The translations under genes were made by a program, and so were the position numbers. From contig NC_013385.1 in assembly GCF_000024605.1 (NCBI RefSeq), positions 1,344,175 through 1,408,174 on the forward strand: a DNA stretch of 64,000 bases. The letters are read 5' to 3'. Positions 24,409-33,182 of this stretch are shown in pieces. The first letter of the stretch is position 1, and every line of letters begins with the position of its first letter. Origin of the DNA: Ammonifex degensii KC4. GTDB lineage: Bacteria > Bacillota > Desulfotomaculia > Desulfotomaculales > Ammonificaceae. Under the pieces are notes generated by a model. The model was given only the letters and a program-made list of their open reading frames with translations. It was not told where the DNA came from and ran no database searches.

Positions 24409-24428
24409 ACCGCTTTACCCCCAAAACT

Positions 24429-24686
24429 TCAAGGCCTTAAAGCGCCGAAGACTGCCAGGCTGAAGAAGGCGCAGGCGCCGGAAAGCACCGGCCACAGGAG
24501 CCACAGGAGCCACGCCCCCTTTCCCGGCCTGAGACCTTTAAGCCACCCCGCCGTCGAGAGCACCCCCGCCGCGAGGACGCAGGCGTACCAACTCAGAAAC
24601 CGGGAAGGCCCGGCAGCCCAGTACACCGGCCCCGCCAACAGGCCCAGCATGGAAGCCAGCAAGAGCTCCTTAAGCTCGGGCCTCAT
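24429..24686 (-). CDS. small membrane protein
   Basis: An 85-residue protein with three predicted membrane segments: ELLLASMLGLLAGPVYWAAG, WYACVLAAGVLSTAGWLKG and LLWLLWPVLSGACAFFSLAV. The start is ambiguous between ATG 24686 and TTG 24695. It ends 20 bases before the next small membrane gene and is preceded, with near overlap, by the coiled-coil protein gene. I do not recognise the family; the segment count and position recall small inner-membrane proteins of conjugative operons. Confidence 0.55.
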   Translation of the reverse strand: MRPELKELLLASMLGLLAGPVYWAAGPSRFLSWYACVLAAGVLSTAGWLKGLRPGKGAWLLWLLWPVLSGACAFFSLAVFGALRP

Positions 24687-24691
24687 CCCTC

Positions 24692-25057
24692 TCAACCCCC
24701 GAAAGCCGAAAGGAATTCTCTGGGGTCGGGCTTCTTCGGCTGCGCTCTGGCCTGCCGGGGAAAGGGAGGCTGGAGCTGCTGCTGGGCCAGCAGCCCTTCC
24801 AGCTGCGACACCCGCTCCTTGAGCTCCTTAAGCTCGTTAAGCAGCCCCAGGTAAAGCTCCGCCGGGGACAAGAGCCACCTGGCGACCTCGGCCCTCTTGC
24901 CCGCAGGCACCCGGAAGATGGGGTGGTCTGCCCGTAGCCTCACGTCGAAGTGCCTCAAGCGTTCCCTGACTCTTCTCCTGCCTTCCTGCACGCCCTTTTC
25001 CACCTCCAGGCGTGGGGTCGAGAAAGAAAGCGGGCAAGGACGCATCCTTAGCCCCAC
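24692..25057 (-). CDS. coiled-coil protein of unknown function
   Basis: A protein of 117-121 residues (GTG 25057 or ATG 25045). The N-terminal half is very basic (EGRRRVRERLRHFDVRLR). Around residues 65-95 there is a heptad pattern, YLGLLNELKELKERVSQLEG followed by LLAQQQLQ, which predicts a coiled coil. The C-terminus is proline and lysine rich (RQARAQPKKPDPREFLSAFGG has a short FLSAF end motif). It lies directly downstream of the ParM-like gene, where actin-adaptor proteins such as ParR are often encoded. An adaptor role is therefore possible, but there is no recognisable RHH fold. Confidence 0.55.
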   Translation of the reverse strand: MGLRMRPCPLSFSTPRLEVEKGVQEGRRRVRERLRHFDVRLRADHPIFRVPAGKRAEVARWLLSPAELYLGLLNELKELKERVSQLEGLLAQQQLQPPFPRQARAQPKKPDPREFLSAFGG

Positions 25058-25093
25058 GCAAGACCCCGCCCCGCCTCGTTCCCAGGCTGCGGG

Positions 25094-26095
25094 CTACCTG
25101 GAGCCGTCCAAGGCTTCCAGGTAGGCCAGGGCGTTGGCGAAGACCGGGTCGGAGACGAGCACGGGGTTGGGGAAGCGCCCCGCTAAGGCGTCACCCAGGA
25201 GCAGGCTCCCGCCCCCCGCGAGGTACGTCACCGCCAGCCGGGAGGTGAGGTCCTTCCAGACGGACAGCACCTGCCGGGCTATGGTCTCCGCCGCTTGCTC
25301 CAGGGCCGTCCGGTAGGCCAGGGAGAGGTCCAGCTCCCTGCCGCGGAAGACCGTCCTCCCGCCCTCTGCCAGGTCTTTCAGGACCCCTGGCAGGAGCCTC
25401 GGCGGTAAAGGTTCACCTGTGGCCTGGAGCCAGGCGACCGAGACGACGTGGCCCACCAGGTGGCAGCCCGCCTGGACCGAGCCGCAGGCCTCTGCCAGGG
25501 GCTTCCCGGTCTCGAGATCCACCAGCAGGTAGTCCGTGGTGTATTCCCCTATATCGAGCACCCCGGCGTAGCCCCTACCTTCCGGGAGGCCCTGGTGGAA
25601 GACCACCCCCACCCCCTGCGGGAGCACTAGGACGCGAGAGAAGGAGACGCACCTCTCCTCCCCGCCGTCCACCGACACCCACGCCTTTAGGCGCAAGAGA
25701 CGCTCTCTCAGCGCCTTCCCCTGGGAGCGGTAGAAGGCCAGCGGCAGGCCGACGGCCAGCTCCAGGGGCTCCGGGAACTGGCCCGTGGAACCGCCCCCTA
25801 CCAGGTAAACCCCGGCGAGCAGGAGCAGGTTGTGTAAGTTTTCCGGCTTCTCCGCCCCCAGGAAGCCCGAAGCCAGGAAGCTCTCCCGCGCCGCCTCCCC
25901 CACCAGGTGCTCCTCCCTCCTGGCGTCCAGGTAGCGGACGGAGACCCTGTGGCCCACCCGCCCGATCCCAACGACCTCCGCGACGCCCAGCACGTCTCCC
26001 CGGTGCGGGGCGGCCACGCTCGGGAAGCATGCGCGCCCGCCGGAGCCGGACACCGCCTTGGTGAACCCGTAGCCCACGTCAACTGCCACTCTCAT
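25094..26095 (-). CDS. ParM-like actin-fold ATPase (plasmid segregation)
   Basis: A 333-residue actin-like protein. The phosphate 1 motif is at the N-terminus (RVAVDVGYGFTKAVSG) and phosphate 2 is VLDIGEYTTDYLLVD at residues ~180. The adenosine motif is YLAGGGSLLLGDAL near residue 300. Domain order and length match the ParM/StbA/Alp family, which polymerises to push plasmid copies apart. The gene overlaps the HU-like gene upstream by 17 bases, so both are made from one transcript. The GTCAC dyads at 26579-26688, upstream of the pair, are a candidate centromere. Confidence 0.85.
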   Translation of the reverse strand: MRVAVDVGYGFTKAVSGSGGRACFPSVAAPHRGDVLGVAEVVGIGRVGHRVSVRYLDARREEHLVGEAARESFLASGFLGAEKPENLHNLLLLAGVYLVGGGSTGQFPEPLELAVGLPLAFYRSQGKALRERLLRLKAWVSVDGGEERCVSFSRVLVLPQGVGVVFHQGLPEGRGYAGVLDIGEYTTDYLLVDLETGKPLAEACGSVQAGCHLVGHVVSVAWLQATGEPLPPRLLPGVLKDLAEGGRTVFRGRELDLSLAYRTALEQAAETIARQVLSVWKDLTSRLAVTYLAGGGSLLLGDALAGRFPNPVLVSDPVFANALAYLEALDGSR

Positions 26096-26348
26096 CGCGT
26101 TTCCCCTCCCCGTTGAGCTTTCTGAGCAGCAGGGAAGAAGGTCGGAAGCGCACGTACACGCCCTTCCGCTTCTTCCCCGGCGGCTTCGCCAGGTAGAAGA
26201 CGCCCACGCCCTTGAGCTTGACCTTCCCGTCCCTGACCAGGCCTTCTGCCAGGGCCGCCGGGAAGTGCTGGAGCAGGAACTCCCGGACGTCTTTTTTCCA
26301 GAAGCCTCCCTTCTCCGCCGCCAGTCGGCACAGTTCGGCTGTCTTCAT
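26079..26348 (-). CDS. HU-like DNA-binding protein
   Basis: An 89-residue protein from ATG 26348, with GGAGGTGG at 8 bases. MKTAELCRLAAEKGGFWKKD resembles the first two helices of HU/IHF proteins, and VKLKGVGVFYLAKPPGKKRK with VRFRPSSLLLRKLN resembles the beta-arm entry and last helix. The family consensus (KKDV...L...L..G..V.L.G.G.F) is kept, though the DNA-intercalating proline is not clear. It directly precedes and overlaps parM. A DNA-bending partition adaptor or autorepressor role is inferred from position. Confidence 0.65.
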   Translation of the reverse strand: MKTAELCRLAAEKGGFWKKDVREFLLQHFPAALAEGLVRDGKVKLKGVGVFYLAKPPGKKRKGVYVRFRPSSLLLRKLNGEGKRDESGS

Positions 26349-26578
26349 CCTCTCACCACCTCCTCGACTCAACACTCGAGCGGTCTCAAGCGGCCCGCTC
26401 CTCCTCGTGGCCCCGGCCCTTGGGCCCGGGAAACGCGGAGCTCCCCCAGAGGGCGTGCCCCGCTGCTCCCCCGACGGGAACCACACCGCCCACCGGCGCC
26501 CCCTGAGAGTCGTCCCGGGGAAGGGCGCAGACGCGGCGGGACCAGGTGGGCTCCCTCAGGCCGCCCAGGTTTTTTCCC

Positions 26579-26688
26579 GTGACGACCGTCACACCTGGGT
26601 GTGGCGGTGCCGTTCCCACTGGTTGTGGCTGAGCTACGAACTACCGTCACGCACTCCGTAAGGAGGAGAGGGGTCACGCGCGTGACCC
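26579..26688. repeat. GTCAC dyads upstream of HU/parM, candidate centromere/operator
   Basis: Five GTCAC pentamers occur in 110 bases. GTGACG and CGTCAC form a dyad at 26579-26592, a single GTCAC lies at 26646-26650, and a perfect 18-bp palindrome (GGGTCACGCG/CGCGTGACCC, 26671-26688) is inside the 3' end of the topoisomerase gene. A second dyad, CACACC/GGTGTG (26590-26603), adjoins. The 285-bp gap 26349-26633 has no convincing gene. Confidence 0.5.
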
Positions 26689-29282
26689 AATAGGCTTTCC
26701 AAGTCTACTCGGTCCAGGCTCTCCCGAGCCGCTTCGAGCACGGCCATCTCCAGGAGCTCCCGCCAGCTTTCCGGTGGGTTGGTCTCAAGCGCCCGCTTCA
26801 GCTGTCCGAACAGGCCCTCAAAGGCGGGGGCTTCTAGCTGCGCCAGGACCCGGCGCACCAAAGCCGGCACGTCTAAAAGCTCCAGGATGCGCTTCTTGGC
26901 CAGCTCCCCGGCCAGGCTCCAGAAGAGACCGCCCGCCTCGGCCAGGAGCACGCCCTCCGGAGGCAGAACCTTGGCCGTGGCCCCGTGCTCGGCCAGCTTG
27001 GCCTCGATGAAACTCACCAGTTGGGGGGCTGACATGGCGTTTAGCTCTATGCGCCTGCAAATCCAGGTTTTCTTCCCAACCTGGCGGCCAATAAACCACT
27101 CCCGCTCCAGGTCGGTCAGGCCGTCCTTCACCGCCTGGGGGATGTCCTGGTGCCGGGTGAACTCCTCGCTCTCAAGGCCCATCTCCAGGGCCTCTTCCAG
27201 CTTGAGGCCGATGTCCACCACGTCCACGCGGTAGCCCTTCATTCGCCGGGTCTCTTCCCGCAGGGTGCGGGCGATGTTGTAGCCGTAGGGATCCGCGTCG
27301 TGCAGGACGAAGAGCCGGTACTCCCGGTTCCGCTCCGCCCGCCGGAACAGCACGCGGGCGGCCTGGGTGGCGTAGCCTTCGGCGGCCACTACGGCCATGT
27401 CGTACCGCTCGGCCAGCCTCGCGGCTTGCAGCACCGGCCACAGACCCTTCTTTTCGACATAGAGGATTTTGTCGAACACCCATGCCGGGAAGTCGTAGGA
27501 CTCCACTTCCCGCGTGCCGAGGGCCACAGCCCGGCCGGTGTGCGGTTCGTACAGGTACCCGCGCGGGTCGTAGTAAAGCGCCTCGATCGGCCCAAACCGC
27601 TCCTGGTACTCCAGCAGCAGCTGCTGGCTGAAGTAGTTGTAGTCCAGCTCTTTCCCGGTGTACGTCTGTATCAGCGGCCTGACCTGGTAGTAAAGCGTCC
27701 TCGCGCTCACCGGGTACTTCCCGCCGCCGCTGGCCCTCTCCAGAGCCTCTGGTAACACTTCAAACACCGCGTCCTTCAGCGTCCACTCCTGCCGCCGGAG
27801 GAGCTTCTCCCTCTCCCTGGCAGCCCTCTCGGCCCTGGCAGCATCCCTCTCCCGCCGCTTCTCCTCCCGGTAGACGGTCTTGCAGACGGCCCACAGCGCT
27901 TTGCCTGCGGCCTGCGCGACCTCATCCGGCACCTTCAGCCGCGTCTTGGTGCGGTCTAAGAAGTCTAGGGCCGGGCTGATCAGATGAAACGCCGCTGCCA
28001 CGTGGCTTTGCCGCTCCCATTCCCAGGACGGAACTGGGTGGCACCGGACGCGGGAGAGAAAACCGCCAATTCCGTAAGCGCCGAATTCAGGACCGGGCAG
28101 ATGAGTGGATGCCAGGGGGTCTTCAAAAGTGGGGGAGAAGTTAACGCCGATGAACAAGCTGCCCGGCTTGTCCGTCTCCCCTAGGGCCGCCTCCACTACG
28201 TAGGGGATCCCGGCCACGTCGCCGATAATGCGCTTATACCAGTACCGTTTCAAGCCGTAAAACTGCTCAAAACGGATTTTGAAATGCTCTTCGCCGCACC
28301 ACCCCAGCACCTCTGCTCCGGCCGGCCTGCTGTGTTCCTTCATGGCTGCGAGCAAGACAGACACCAACTCCGGGTGAGCCTCGAAGTCGCTCAGATGCTT
28401 GACTTCCGGCAGCCGATCACGAACCGCCTTCGCCTTGGCGGAAGCGGTCAGACCCCTGAACTGCCGCACGAAGTCGCGCAAAGTAAGGTCCTTCCCGGCG
28501 TTTACGTACGCGAATACGAGCCGAAGAAGCGCTTCTCCCGTGTACCAGTGCGGACTGGTCAAGTCGGTGGGCAGGAACTTCCGCCACCCGCCGGGGAAGG
28601 AGACCGTCGGTAAAAATTCGGCTTCCTCGAACAGGTTAATTGAGCATGCTAAGTCCGGCCACGACTTTTCTTCAAGCACCCGGATTTTCACCGAGGCGTG
28701 GAGGTTGAAGGCGGCGAACGCCCTGGCCCACCAGAGTGGGTCAAACTCCTGCCCGTCTGCTGGCACCGGCACCGTAACCCGGGCGCCGTCCTCAATCTCC
28801 CCCGGCTCCTCCCGGTGCTCTACTTTCACGTCTCCCAGCGGGCCGGTCCAGGCGCGTACCTGGTGCTTGACACCCCGGGACTCGATGACAACCGGGCTAT
28901 CACACCCGAGCGCGAAGGGGATGCCGATAACCGTCTTTAGGGCGTTCCCCTGGGCACCGCGCGTGGGCGACCGGTAAACCGACTTGTCGGAGACGCGGAC
29001 GGAGAAGTCAATGATGCGCTTGATTGTCTCGGACGCTATGCCGGGGCCGTTGTCGGCCACGGTGACCCAGTAGATCCCATCTTCCCTGGCGACGTCTATT
29101 GAGACTTCCGGCGCAACGCCGGCCGCCTCGGCCGCGTCCAGGGCATTGTCTACCAGCTCCTTCAGCACCACGCATGCGAAGCGCTCGGCCGGCTGCCCGG
29201 TCTGCGCCTGGAGTTCCTTCGCCGTGAAGTACTCGGAAGCGCGGGGCATCTCCGCCACGATTCGGTCCAGAACCGTAGCCAA
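26634..29282 (-). CDS. fused type IIB topoisomerase (topoisomerase VIII family)
   Basis: An 882-residue single chain joining topo VI-like B and A subunits. I start at TTG 29282, which follows GGGGAGGTGATC; an earlier start would lie inside the terminator. The B part begins with the GHKL ATPase: ELVDNALDAAEAAG (residues ~43-56), VADNGPGIA and GAQGNALKTVIGIP. The A part has the catalytic tyrosine block VSARTLYYQVRPL (RxxYY) and a TOPRIM domain with ILYVEKKGLW and the acidic VLHDADPYGYN. All the active-site residues I can check are present. Fusions of this order are known as topoisomerase VIII and are carried by free or integrated plasmids. It probably resolves the element's replication intermediates. 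Confidence 0.92.
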   Translation of the reverse strand: MATVLDRIVAEMPRASEYFTAKELQAQTGQPAERFACVVLKELVDNALDAAEAAGVAPEVSIDVAREDGIYWVTVADNGPGIASETIKRIIDFSVRVSDKSVYRSPTRGAQGNALKTVIGIPFALGCDSPVVIESRGVKHQVRAWTGPLGDVKVEHREEPGEIEDGARVTVPVPADGQEFDPLWWARAFAAFNLHASVKIRVLEEKSWPDLACSINLFEEAEFLPTVSFPGGWRKFLPTDLTSPHWYTGEALLRLVFAYVNAGKDLTLRDFVRQFRGLTASAKAKAVRDRLPEVKHLSDFEAHPELVSVLLAAMKEHSRPAGAEVLGWCGEEHFKIRFEQFYGLKRYWYKRIIGDVAGIPYVVEAALGETDKPGSLFIGVNFSPTFEDPLASTHLPGPEFGAYGIGGFLSRVRCHPVPSWEWERQSHVAAAFHLISPALDFLDRTKTRLKVPDEVAQAAGKALWAVCKTVYREEKRRERDAARAERAAREREKLLRRQEWTLKDAVFEVLPEALERASGGGKYPVSARTLYYQVRPLIQTYTGKELDYNYFSQQLLLEYQERFGPIEALYYDPRGYLYEPHTGRAVALGTREVESYDFPAWVFDKILYVEKKGLWPVLQAARLAERYDMAVVAAEGYATQAARVLFRRAERNREYRLFVLHDADPYGYNIARTLREETRRMKGYRVDVVDIGLKLEEALEMGLESEEFTRHQDIPQAVKDGLTDLEREWFIGRQVGKKTWICRRIELNAMSAPQLVSFIEAKLAEHGATAKVLPPEGVLLAEAGGLFWSLAGELAKKRILELLDVPALVRRVLAQLEAPAFEGLFGQLKRALETNPPESWRELLEMAVLEAARESLDRVDLESLLGHARDPSPPYGVRDGSS

Positions 29283-29299
29283 CGGCAGATCACCTCCCC

Positions 29300-29336
29300 A
29301 AAAAAGAGAAGGCCGGGCTCTCAACACCCGGCCTTC
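29300..29336 (-). terminator. intrinsic terminator in the topoisomerase leader
   Basis: On the minus strand a perfect 10-bp stem (GAAGGCCGGG with CCCGGCCTTC, loop of 9) is followed by TCTTTTTT. The T run passes straight into GGGGAGG, the ribosome-binding site of the topoisomerase at 29282. It follows the primase stop at 29389. Confidence 0.8.
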
Positions 29337-29388
29337 GTCGAGCTGGCTTAGCCAATTTAAAAAGCGGGTGCAGGCACCGAAGAACCTG

Positions 29389-31041
29389 TTAGCAACCCCG
29401 CGCCTTGAACGGGTCGGCCGTCAGCCTCCGCCGGAGCTCCGCGACCTCCTCAGGCGGGAGCGGCGGGGCGAAGGAGTCCCACTCGTCGTCGCCGGGAGGT
29501 GACTGCGACTCCCCTCCCAGCTCTCCCTTCCCCACCTCCCGCGGGTCTCCCGGCGCTAGTCTCCCGTCCCGTCGGACGGAGACCTCCTCACGGGTAAAAA
29601 GCTCCCCGTCCTCCTGAAAGGGAGCTCCCAGCGTACTTCCTTCCTCTACGCCCCGTCGAAGCTCGTGCCCGACCACCGCCAGCAGCGGGTACAAGTCCCA
29701 ACTCAAAGCGAAGCGCTCTTCCTCCGTGGCGGCGACTACCTCTACCGCCCCGGCGTCCCGTAAGACCCGCGGCGCTCCCGGGGGGACTCCCGCACCGGGA
29801 GAGACTACCACCACGGCCTTCCCCGCCGCGTACGCTTCCCGCGCGAGTTCCCAGGAAGCGGTCACCACCGCTACCCCCCGGTCCCACCCCTCCGGGACCG
29901 CCACCCGGCCGGGAAGCCTGGGCGCCGCTTTGCCGGCCCGCGCCGCGGCGGGACGCGCTTCCCTCTCCCTCCAGCCGGGCTCCAGCAGGTCGCGCAGCTC
30001 CTCCCAGCCCTTCCCCGAACAGGAGTTGTGGTGACACTTCGCCACCACGCGGCCGGTGGCGTCCTGGAAGACGAACGCGCTCAGGTTCGTGTGCTCCGGG
30101 TTCCACGGACACCGCCGCAAGACCCACAACCTGCCGCCGTTCCACCCCTTCACGGAATGGACTTCCACGCCGTGCTCTTCCAGCCACGCCCCTACGTCGA
30201 AACCCACGTCCGCCCCGCCACCGCGGAGACCACCCGCCCCGGGCTGCGGCGCCATCGCGGCTGTCCGCTCGAGGACTTCGACCGGCACCACGTCCAGGGT
30301 TTCGGGCACCTCCAGCAAACGGGCCAACCGGTGCGGCCGCTCCGGGAGGTCGTCTCCCTTGCACGCCATAGTGCCATACAGCTTCCACACCCTGGCGGCG
30401 TTGTACACCTTCCGGTCGACCTCAACGCCGTCCCCGGAGTGGAACGCGGCCACGGCGTCCACCACCCGGCGCACCAACCCCGTGGCCTCCGGCGTGTTGG
30501 GCAGGTCTACCCGGTACAGCAGGTGCGCGCCGTTGCCGCTGTCCGCCAGGACCGGCTCCGGCCAGCCCACGCCCCGCAGCCACTCCCGCGCCCGCCTGGC
30601 CCTCTCCAGGGCGGCCTCGTGCTCCTCGTCGGTGCTGGAAACCCCGGACGGCCGCGCGGGGTCGAAGTCGAGGCCGAGCCACCTACGGGCGATCACGTCC
30701 GCGTCCGAGGCGGTGGTCTTGGCGTAGGGTTCGCAACGGTTCACGCAGCGGGCCAGGAGCGCGGGGTCGAGGGGGTTGAGGGTGACGTAGACGGAGCCGA
30801 CTCTCACCCGCTCGCCGCGCCGGTTCTTGAAACCGCCGCTCAGCCTCGCGGCCCACTTCGCCAGCTCCTCCGGGTCGGAGAAGTAGCCCGCGACGGTGCC
30901 CATGCGCGTGCCCGGCACACGCAGTTCTACGCAGAAGTCCCGCCACGGGCCAGGGCCAAACAGCAGACCCAGGGTGCGGCGGATCTCAGCGGGGTCGGCC
31001 TTAGGCTTCTTTTCCACGGCCGCACTCGCTTTCACGCTCAC
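29389..31041 (-). CDS. plasmid primase, AEP/prim-pol type
   Basis: A 550-residue protein from GTG 31041, with GGGAGG upstream. The first 270 residues resemble archaeo-eukaryotic primases of mobile elements. Catalytic acidic residues are in LGLDFDPARPSG (a DxD motif, residues ~122), and PVLADSGNGAHLLYRVDLP matches the conserved sGxGxHl/y motif. RVWKLYGTMACKGDD follows. The block RRCPWNPEHTNLSAFVFQD with AKCHHNSCSGKGW, four Cys/His in spacing, looks like the zinc-binding or PriCT-like linker. The last 150 residues contain an alpha/beta domain of unknown function and an acidic tail. It lies in the replication module beside the DnaB-like helicase, ending before the topoisomerase. Confidence 0.8.
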   Translation of the reverse strand: MSVKASAAVEKKPKADPAEIRRTLGLLFGPGPWRDFCVELRVPGTRMGTVAGYFSDPEELAKWAARLSGGFKNRRGERVRVGSVYVTLNPLDPALLARCVNRCEPYAKTTASDADVIARRWLGLDFDPARPSGVSSTDEEHEAALERARRAREWLRGVGWPEPVLADSGNGAHLLYRVDLPNTPEATGLVRRVVDAVAAFHSGDGVEVDRKVYNAARVWKLYGTMACKGDDLPERPHRLARLLEVPETLDVVPVEVLERTAAMAPQPGAGGLRGGGADVGFDVGAWLEEHGVEVHSVKGWNGGRLWVLRRCPWNPEHTNLSAFVFQDATGRVVAKCHHNSCSGKGWEELRDLLEPGWREREARPAAARAGKAAPRLPGRVAVPEGWDRGVAVVTASWELAREAYAAGKAVVVVSPGAGVPPGAPRVLRDAGAVEVVAATEEERFALSWDLYPLLAVVGHELRRGVEEGSTLGAPFQEDGELFTREEVSVRRDGRLAPGDPREVGKGELGGESQSPPGDDEWDSFAPPLPPEEVAELRRRLTADPFKARGC

Positions 31042-31047
31042 GCTCTT

Positions 31048-31467
31048 TTACCTCCCCCACTCCTCTATGCCGCCCGGTTCGGCCCTGCGCACTACCTCCA
31101 TCACCTTGGGCATCACCTTCTCCTCATCGCCGCGCAGGATGTAAAAGTCAACTATTGTGTGCGTGAACCAGTAGCCTTCCTGATAAAGCATGAAGCGCTT
31201 TGCCGCGCGGTCCAGGTTTTTCGCGTACGCCAGGTAGAAGTCCCTCAGTTCGTTTGCGTCCCTCTCCGTCAGGGTCAACTGCCTGCGACCGGTACGAGCA
31301 GTGGGCAACAGATCCACGTGCACGCGGCGGTAACGGCGGCGGGGCGGGTACACGAAGACAAAGGGCATTCCCCTCTCGTCGCACACGCGCCACCACACCG
31401 CCTCGTCGATTTCGGTCCCGTCGGCCCAACCGCGAACCAGAGATTTCCGGACGAGGTCTCCGGACAA
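31048..31467 (-). CDS. unknown protein of the replication module
   Basis: A 139-residue protein. I choose TTG 31467 because it follows GGAGGTGAGAAC. The frame's other features are VWWRVCDERGMPFVFVYPPR, the Arg/Lys-rich RRRYRRVHVDLL and the C-terminal half FYLAYAKNLDRAAKRFMLYQ with YWFTHTIVDFYILRGDEE. It is mostly helical and basic, with many Tyr and Trp. I do not know the family. It is sandwiched between the helicase and primase genes with 6-base spacing to the primase, so a replication accessory role is likely but unproven. Confidence 0.55.
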   Translation of the reverse strand: MSGDLVRKSLVRGWADGTEIDEAVWWRVCDERGMPFVFVYPPRRRYRRVHVDLLPTARTGRRQLTLTERDANELRDFYLAYAKNLDRAAKRFMLYQEGYWFTHTIVDFYILRGDEEKVMPKVMEVVRRAEPGGIEEWGR

Positions 31468-31482
31468 GTTCTCACCTCCTAC

Positions 31483-31509
31483 AAAAAAAGCCGAGCACGA
31501 TGGCCCAGC
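31483..31509 (-). terminator. terminator-like hairpin in the leader of 31048-31467
   Basis: On the minus strand GCTGGGC and GCTCGGC can pair over seven positions (two G-U), with a six-base loop, followed by TTTTTTT. The T run is next to TAGGAGG, the ribosome-binding site of the gene starting at 31467. Confidence 0.55.
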
Positions 31510-31543
31510 CCTACTCAACTTTCAGGTCTAAGGCGCCTTAAGG

Positions 31544-32926
31544 TCAAAACGGGATGTCGTCCCCTTCCGCTTCCCCTTCTCCCCTGACGCAGAGCTCCGG
31601 CGGCCTGGAAACGTAGCCCGGGTCCGCCTGGAGGTACCTGCACTCGGTCTGCAGGCTGTAAAGGTTCACTACCCCCGTCGCCCCGAACCGGTTCTTAACC
31701 ACGTGGAGCTTCAGCGCCTTCACCGCACTGTTAACGTCGCTGTTGCGCGGGTCGTCCGCCCAGCGGAGCTGGAGACCCACGTCAGCGGAGTACTCCACCT
31801 CCCCGGCCTCTTTGAAGTCCGCCACAGAAGCTTCGTCCTTCGCCCCGCGCCGGTAGGCGTCCTTCGCCACGCCGGAGATCAACCACACCGGTCCCTGGCA
31901 GACACCGACCAGCGTGGTCAGGGCCGAGACCGCAGAAGCCACCCGGAGCCGCATGTCCTGCCCCGTGGCGACGGAAGTGTAGCTGGCTAGCTTTTGAATG
32001 TAGTCGACCACGACCATGACCCTCTTCACGCCCTGCTGCGCCATGAGGCGCCGGACGGCGCCGCGGACACTCAGGAGGGTGGTGTTCCTCTCCGCCGTGA
32101 GGACCACAAACCGCTCCAGCACCCGGTCAACCCTCAGGCCCTCCAGCAGCTCGGCAGGGTCGGCCAGCAGGCGCTCGTACAACTGCGGGCACTTCCCCAA
32201 CACGGAACAAGATAAATAGACAGCCAGCTTCCAGGCAGGACGGGTCTCGTGAACGTCGACCCAGACTACTCCGGTGTCCCCCGCCGCCGTGAGGTACCGG
32301 GAAGCGCAGTAGATGCTGAAGAAGGTCTTACCTACACCGGGCTGGCCGCCCAGCGCGTACACCGCCGGCTGCATCCCGCCCAGCAGGTCGTCTAAAGACC
32401 ACAGGCCCTTCCCGAAAGCCGGGTGCGGGGTCTCCCTGCCGGTCTCCTCCTTCTGCCTCTTCTGCTCCCCCAGGACCGCCACCGCCTCGCGCAGGAGCTC
32501 CGCCGCCGTCCTGGTCTCGCCCGGGGCCAGGGCCTTGACCGCCTGCTGGGCTTCCGCCGCCCGCTCTACCAACTCGGCCAGAGCGTCCTGGACGGCCTTA
32601 CCAGAACCGAGATCCCTCCAGAATTTCTCCAGGATCACCGCCACCCTCCGGCGCTGCGCCAGGTCGCACAGCTTCCCCACCGCCGCTGCCAGGTCGGGGG
32701 CGGGCTCGCCTTCAACCTCCGGGGCGGGCCTGCCCGAGGCGTACGCCTCCACCAGCTCCAGGAACTTCGCCCGGTTGCCGGGGTCGTGGAAGACCTCCGG
32801 CACCAGGTAGTCCTCCGCGTAGCTGTAGAACGCCTGCTCATCCCGCGCCAGGGCCGCCAGCACCGCGCGCTCCAGCTCCACATCCGCGAACACCGTCTCC
32901 AGACCGGAACCGGAACGGTATTCCAA
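31544..32926 (-). CDS. DnaB-like replicative helicase
   Basis: A protein of about 460 residues. The start is either TTG 32926, after GGGAGGGG, or an earlier TTG at 32959 that lies inside a repeat. The N-terminal ~110 residues match the DnaB N-terminal domain (LERAVLAALARDEQAFYSY, EVFHDPGNRAKFLEL). The RecA-like C-terminal part has Walker A ALGGQPGVGKTFFSIYCAS, a Walker B VMVVVDYIQKLASY and the conserved late helix AGEVEYSADVGLQLR. The arginine/lysine motif KALKLHVVKNRFG is the usual end block. It would load at the nearby origin with help of the initiator encoded upstream. Confidence 0.88.
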   Translation of the reverse strand: MEYRSGSGLETVFADVELERAVLAALARDEQAFYSYAEDYLVPEVFHDPGNRAKFLELVEAYASGRPAPEVEGEPAPDLAAAVGKLCDLAQRRRVAVILEKFWRDLGSGKAVQDALAELVERAAEAQQAVKALAPGETRTAAELLREAVAVLGEQKRQKEETGRETPHPAFGKGLWSLDDLLGGMQPAVYALGGQPGVGKTFFSIYCASRYLTAAGDTGVVWVDVHETRPAWKLAVYLSCSVLGKCPQLYERLLADPAELLEGLRVDRVLERFVVLTAERNTTLLSVRGAVRRLMAQQGVKRVMVVVDYIQKLASYTSVATGQDMRLRVASAVSALTTLVGVCQGPVWLISGVAKDAYRRGAKDEASVADFKEAGEVEYSADVGLQLRWADDPRNSDVNSAVKALKLHVVKNRFGATGVVNLYSLQTECRYLQADPGYVSRPPELCVRGEGEAEGDDIPF

Positions 32927-33060
32927 AAAACCCACCCCCCTCCCGAAAGATACCCTCAAGGGTACGGAAGAGATACCCTGGCAGGCGTGTGCCGGGAATG
33001 CACGAGAGAAAAGACCTTCCTTATCTCTTACCAGGTAGGGTAATAAGGGTATTGTTTGAA

Positions 33061-33104
33061 TGTCGTGGTTTCATTGTCAGAATGTCGTGGTTTTGTTGTC
33101 TGAA
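33061..33104. repeat. two 22-bp direct repeats (iteron-like)
   Basis: Units at 33061-33082 and 33083-33104 share TGTCGTGGTTT and TTGTC, then GAA, in a head-to-tail array with exactly 22-base spacing (two helical turns). They lie in the AT-richer gap between the initiator-like and DnaB-like genes. At least six AGGGTA hexamers (32951, 32959, 32974, 33046, 33149, 33236, either strand) surround them, and an AT-rich run is at 33168-33180. A plausible replication origin. Confidence 0.55.
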
Positions 33105-33182
33105 TAGCGTGTGGGAAAATTTTCCGCGCCTAGAGCTTCAAGGCTTCCAGGGTACGGCGGAGGGGCTAAGAATATATTAAGA

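Noticed and set aside
26349..26633. Small protein genes between the HU-like gene and the topoisomerase
   Set aside because: Frames on both strands are low complexity; the dyads are a better explanation of the sequence.
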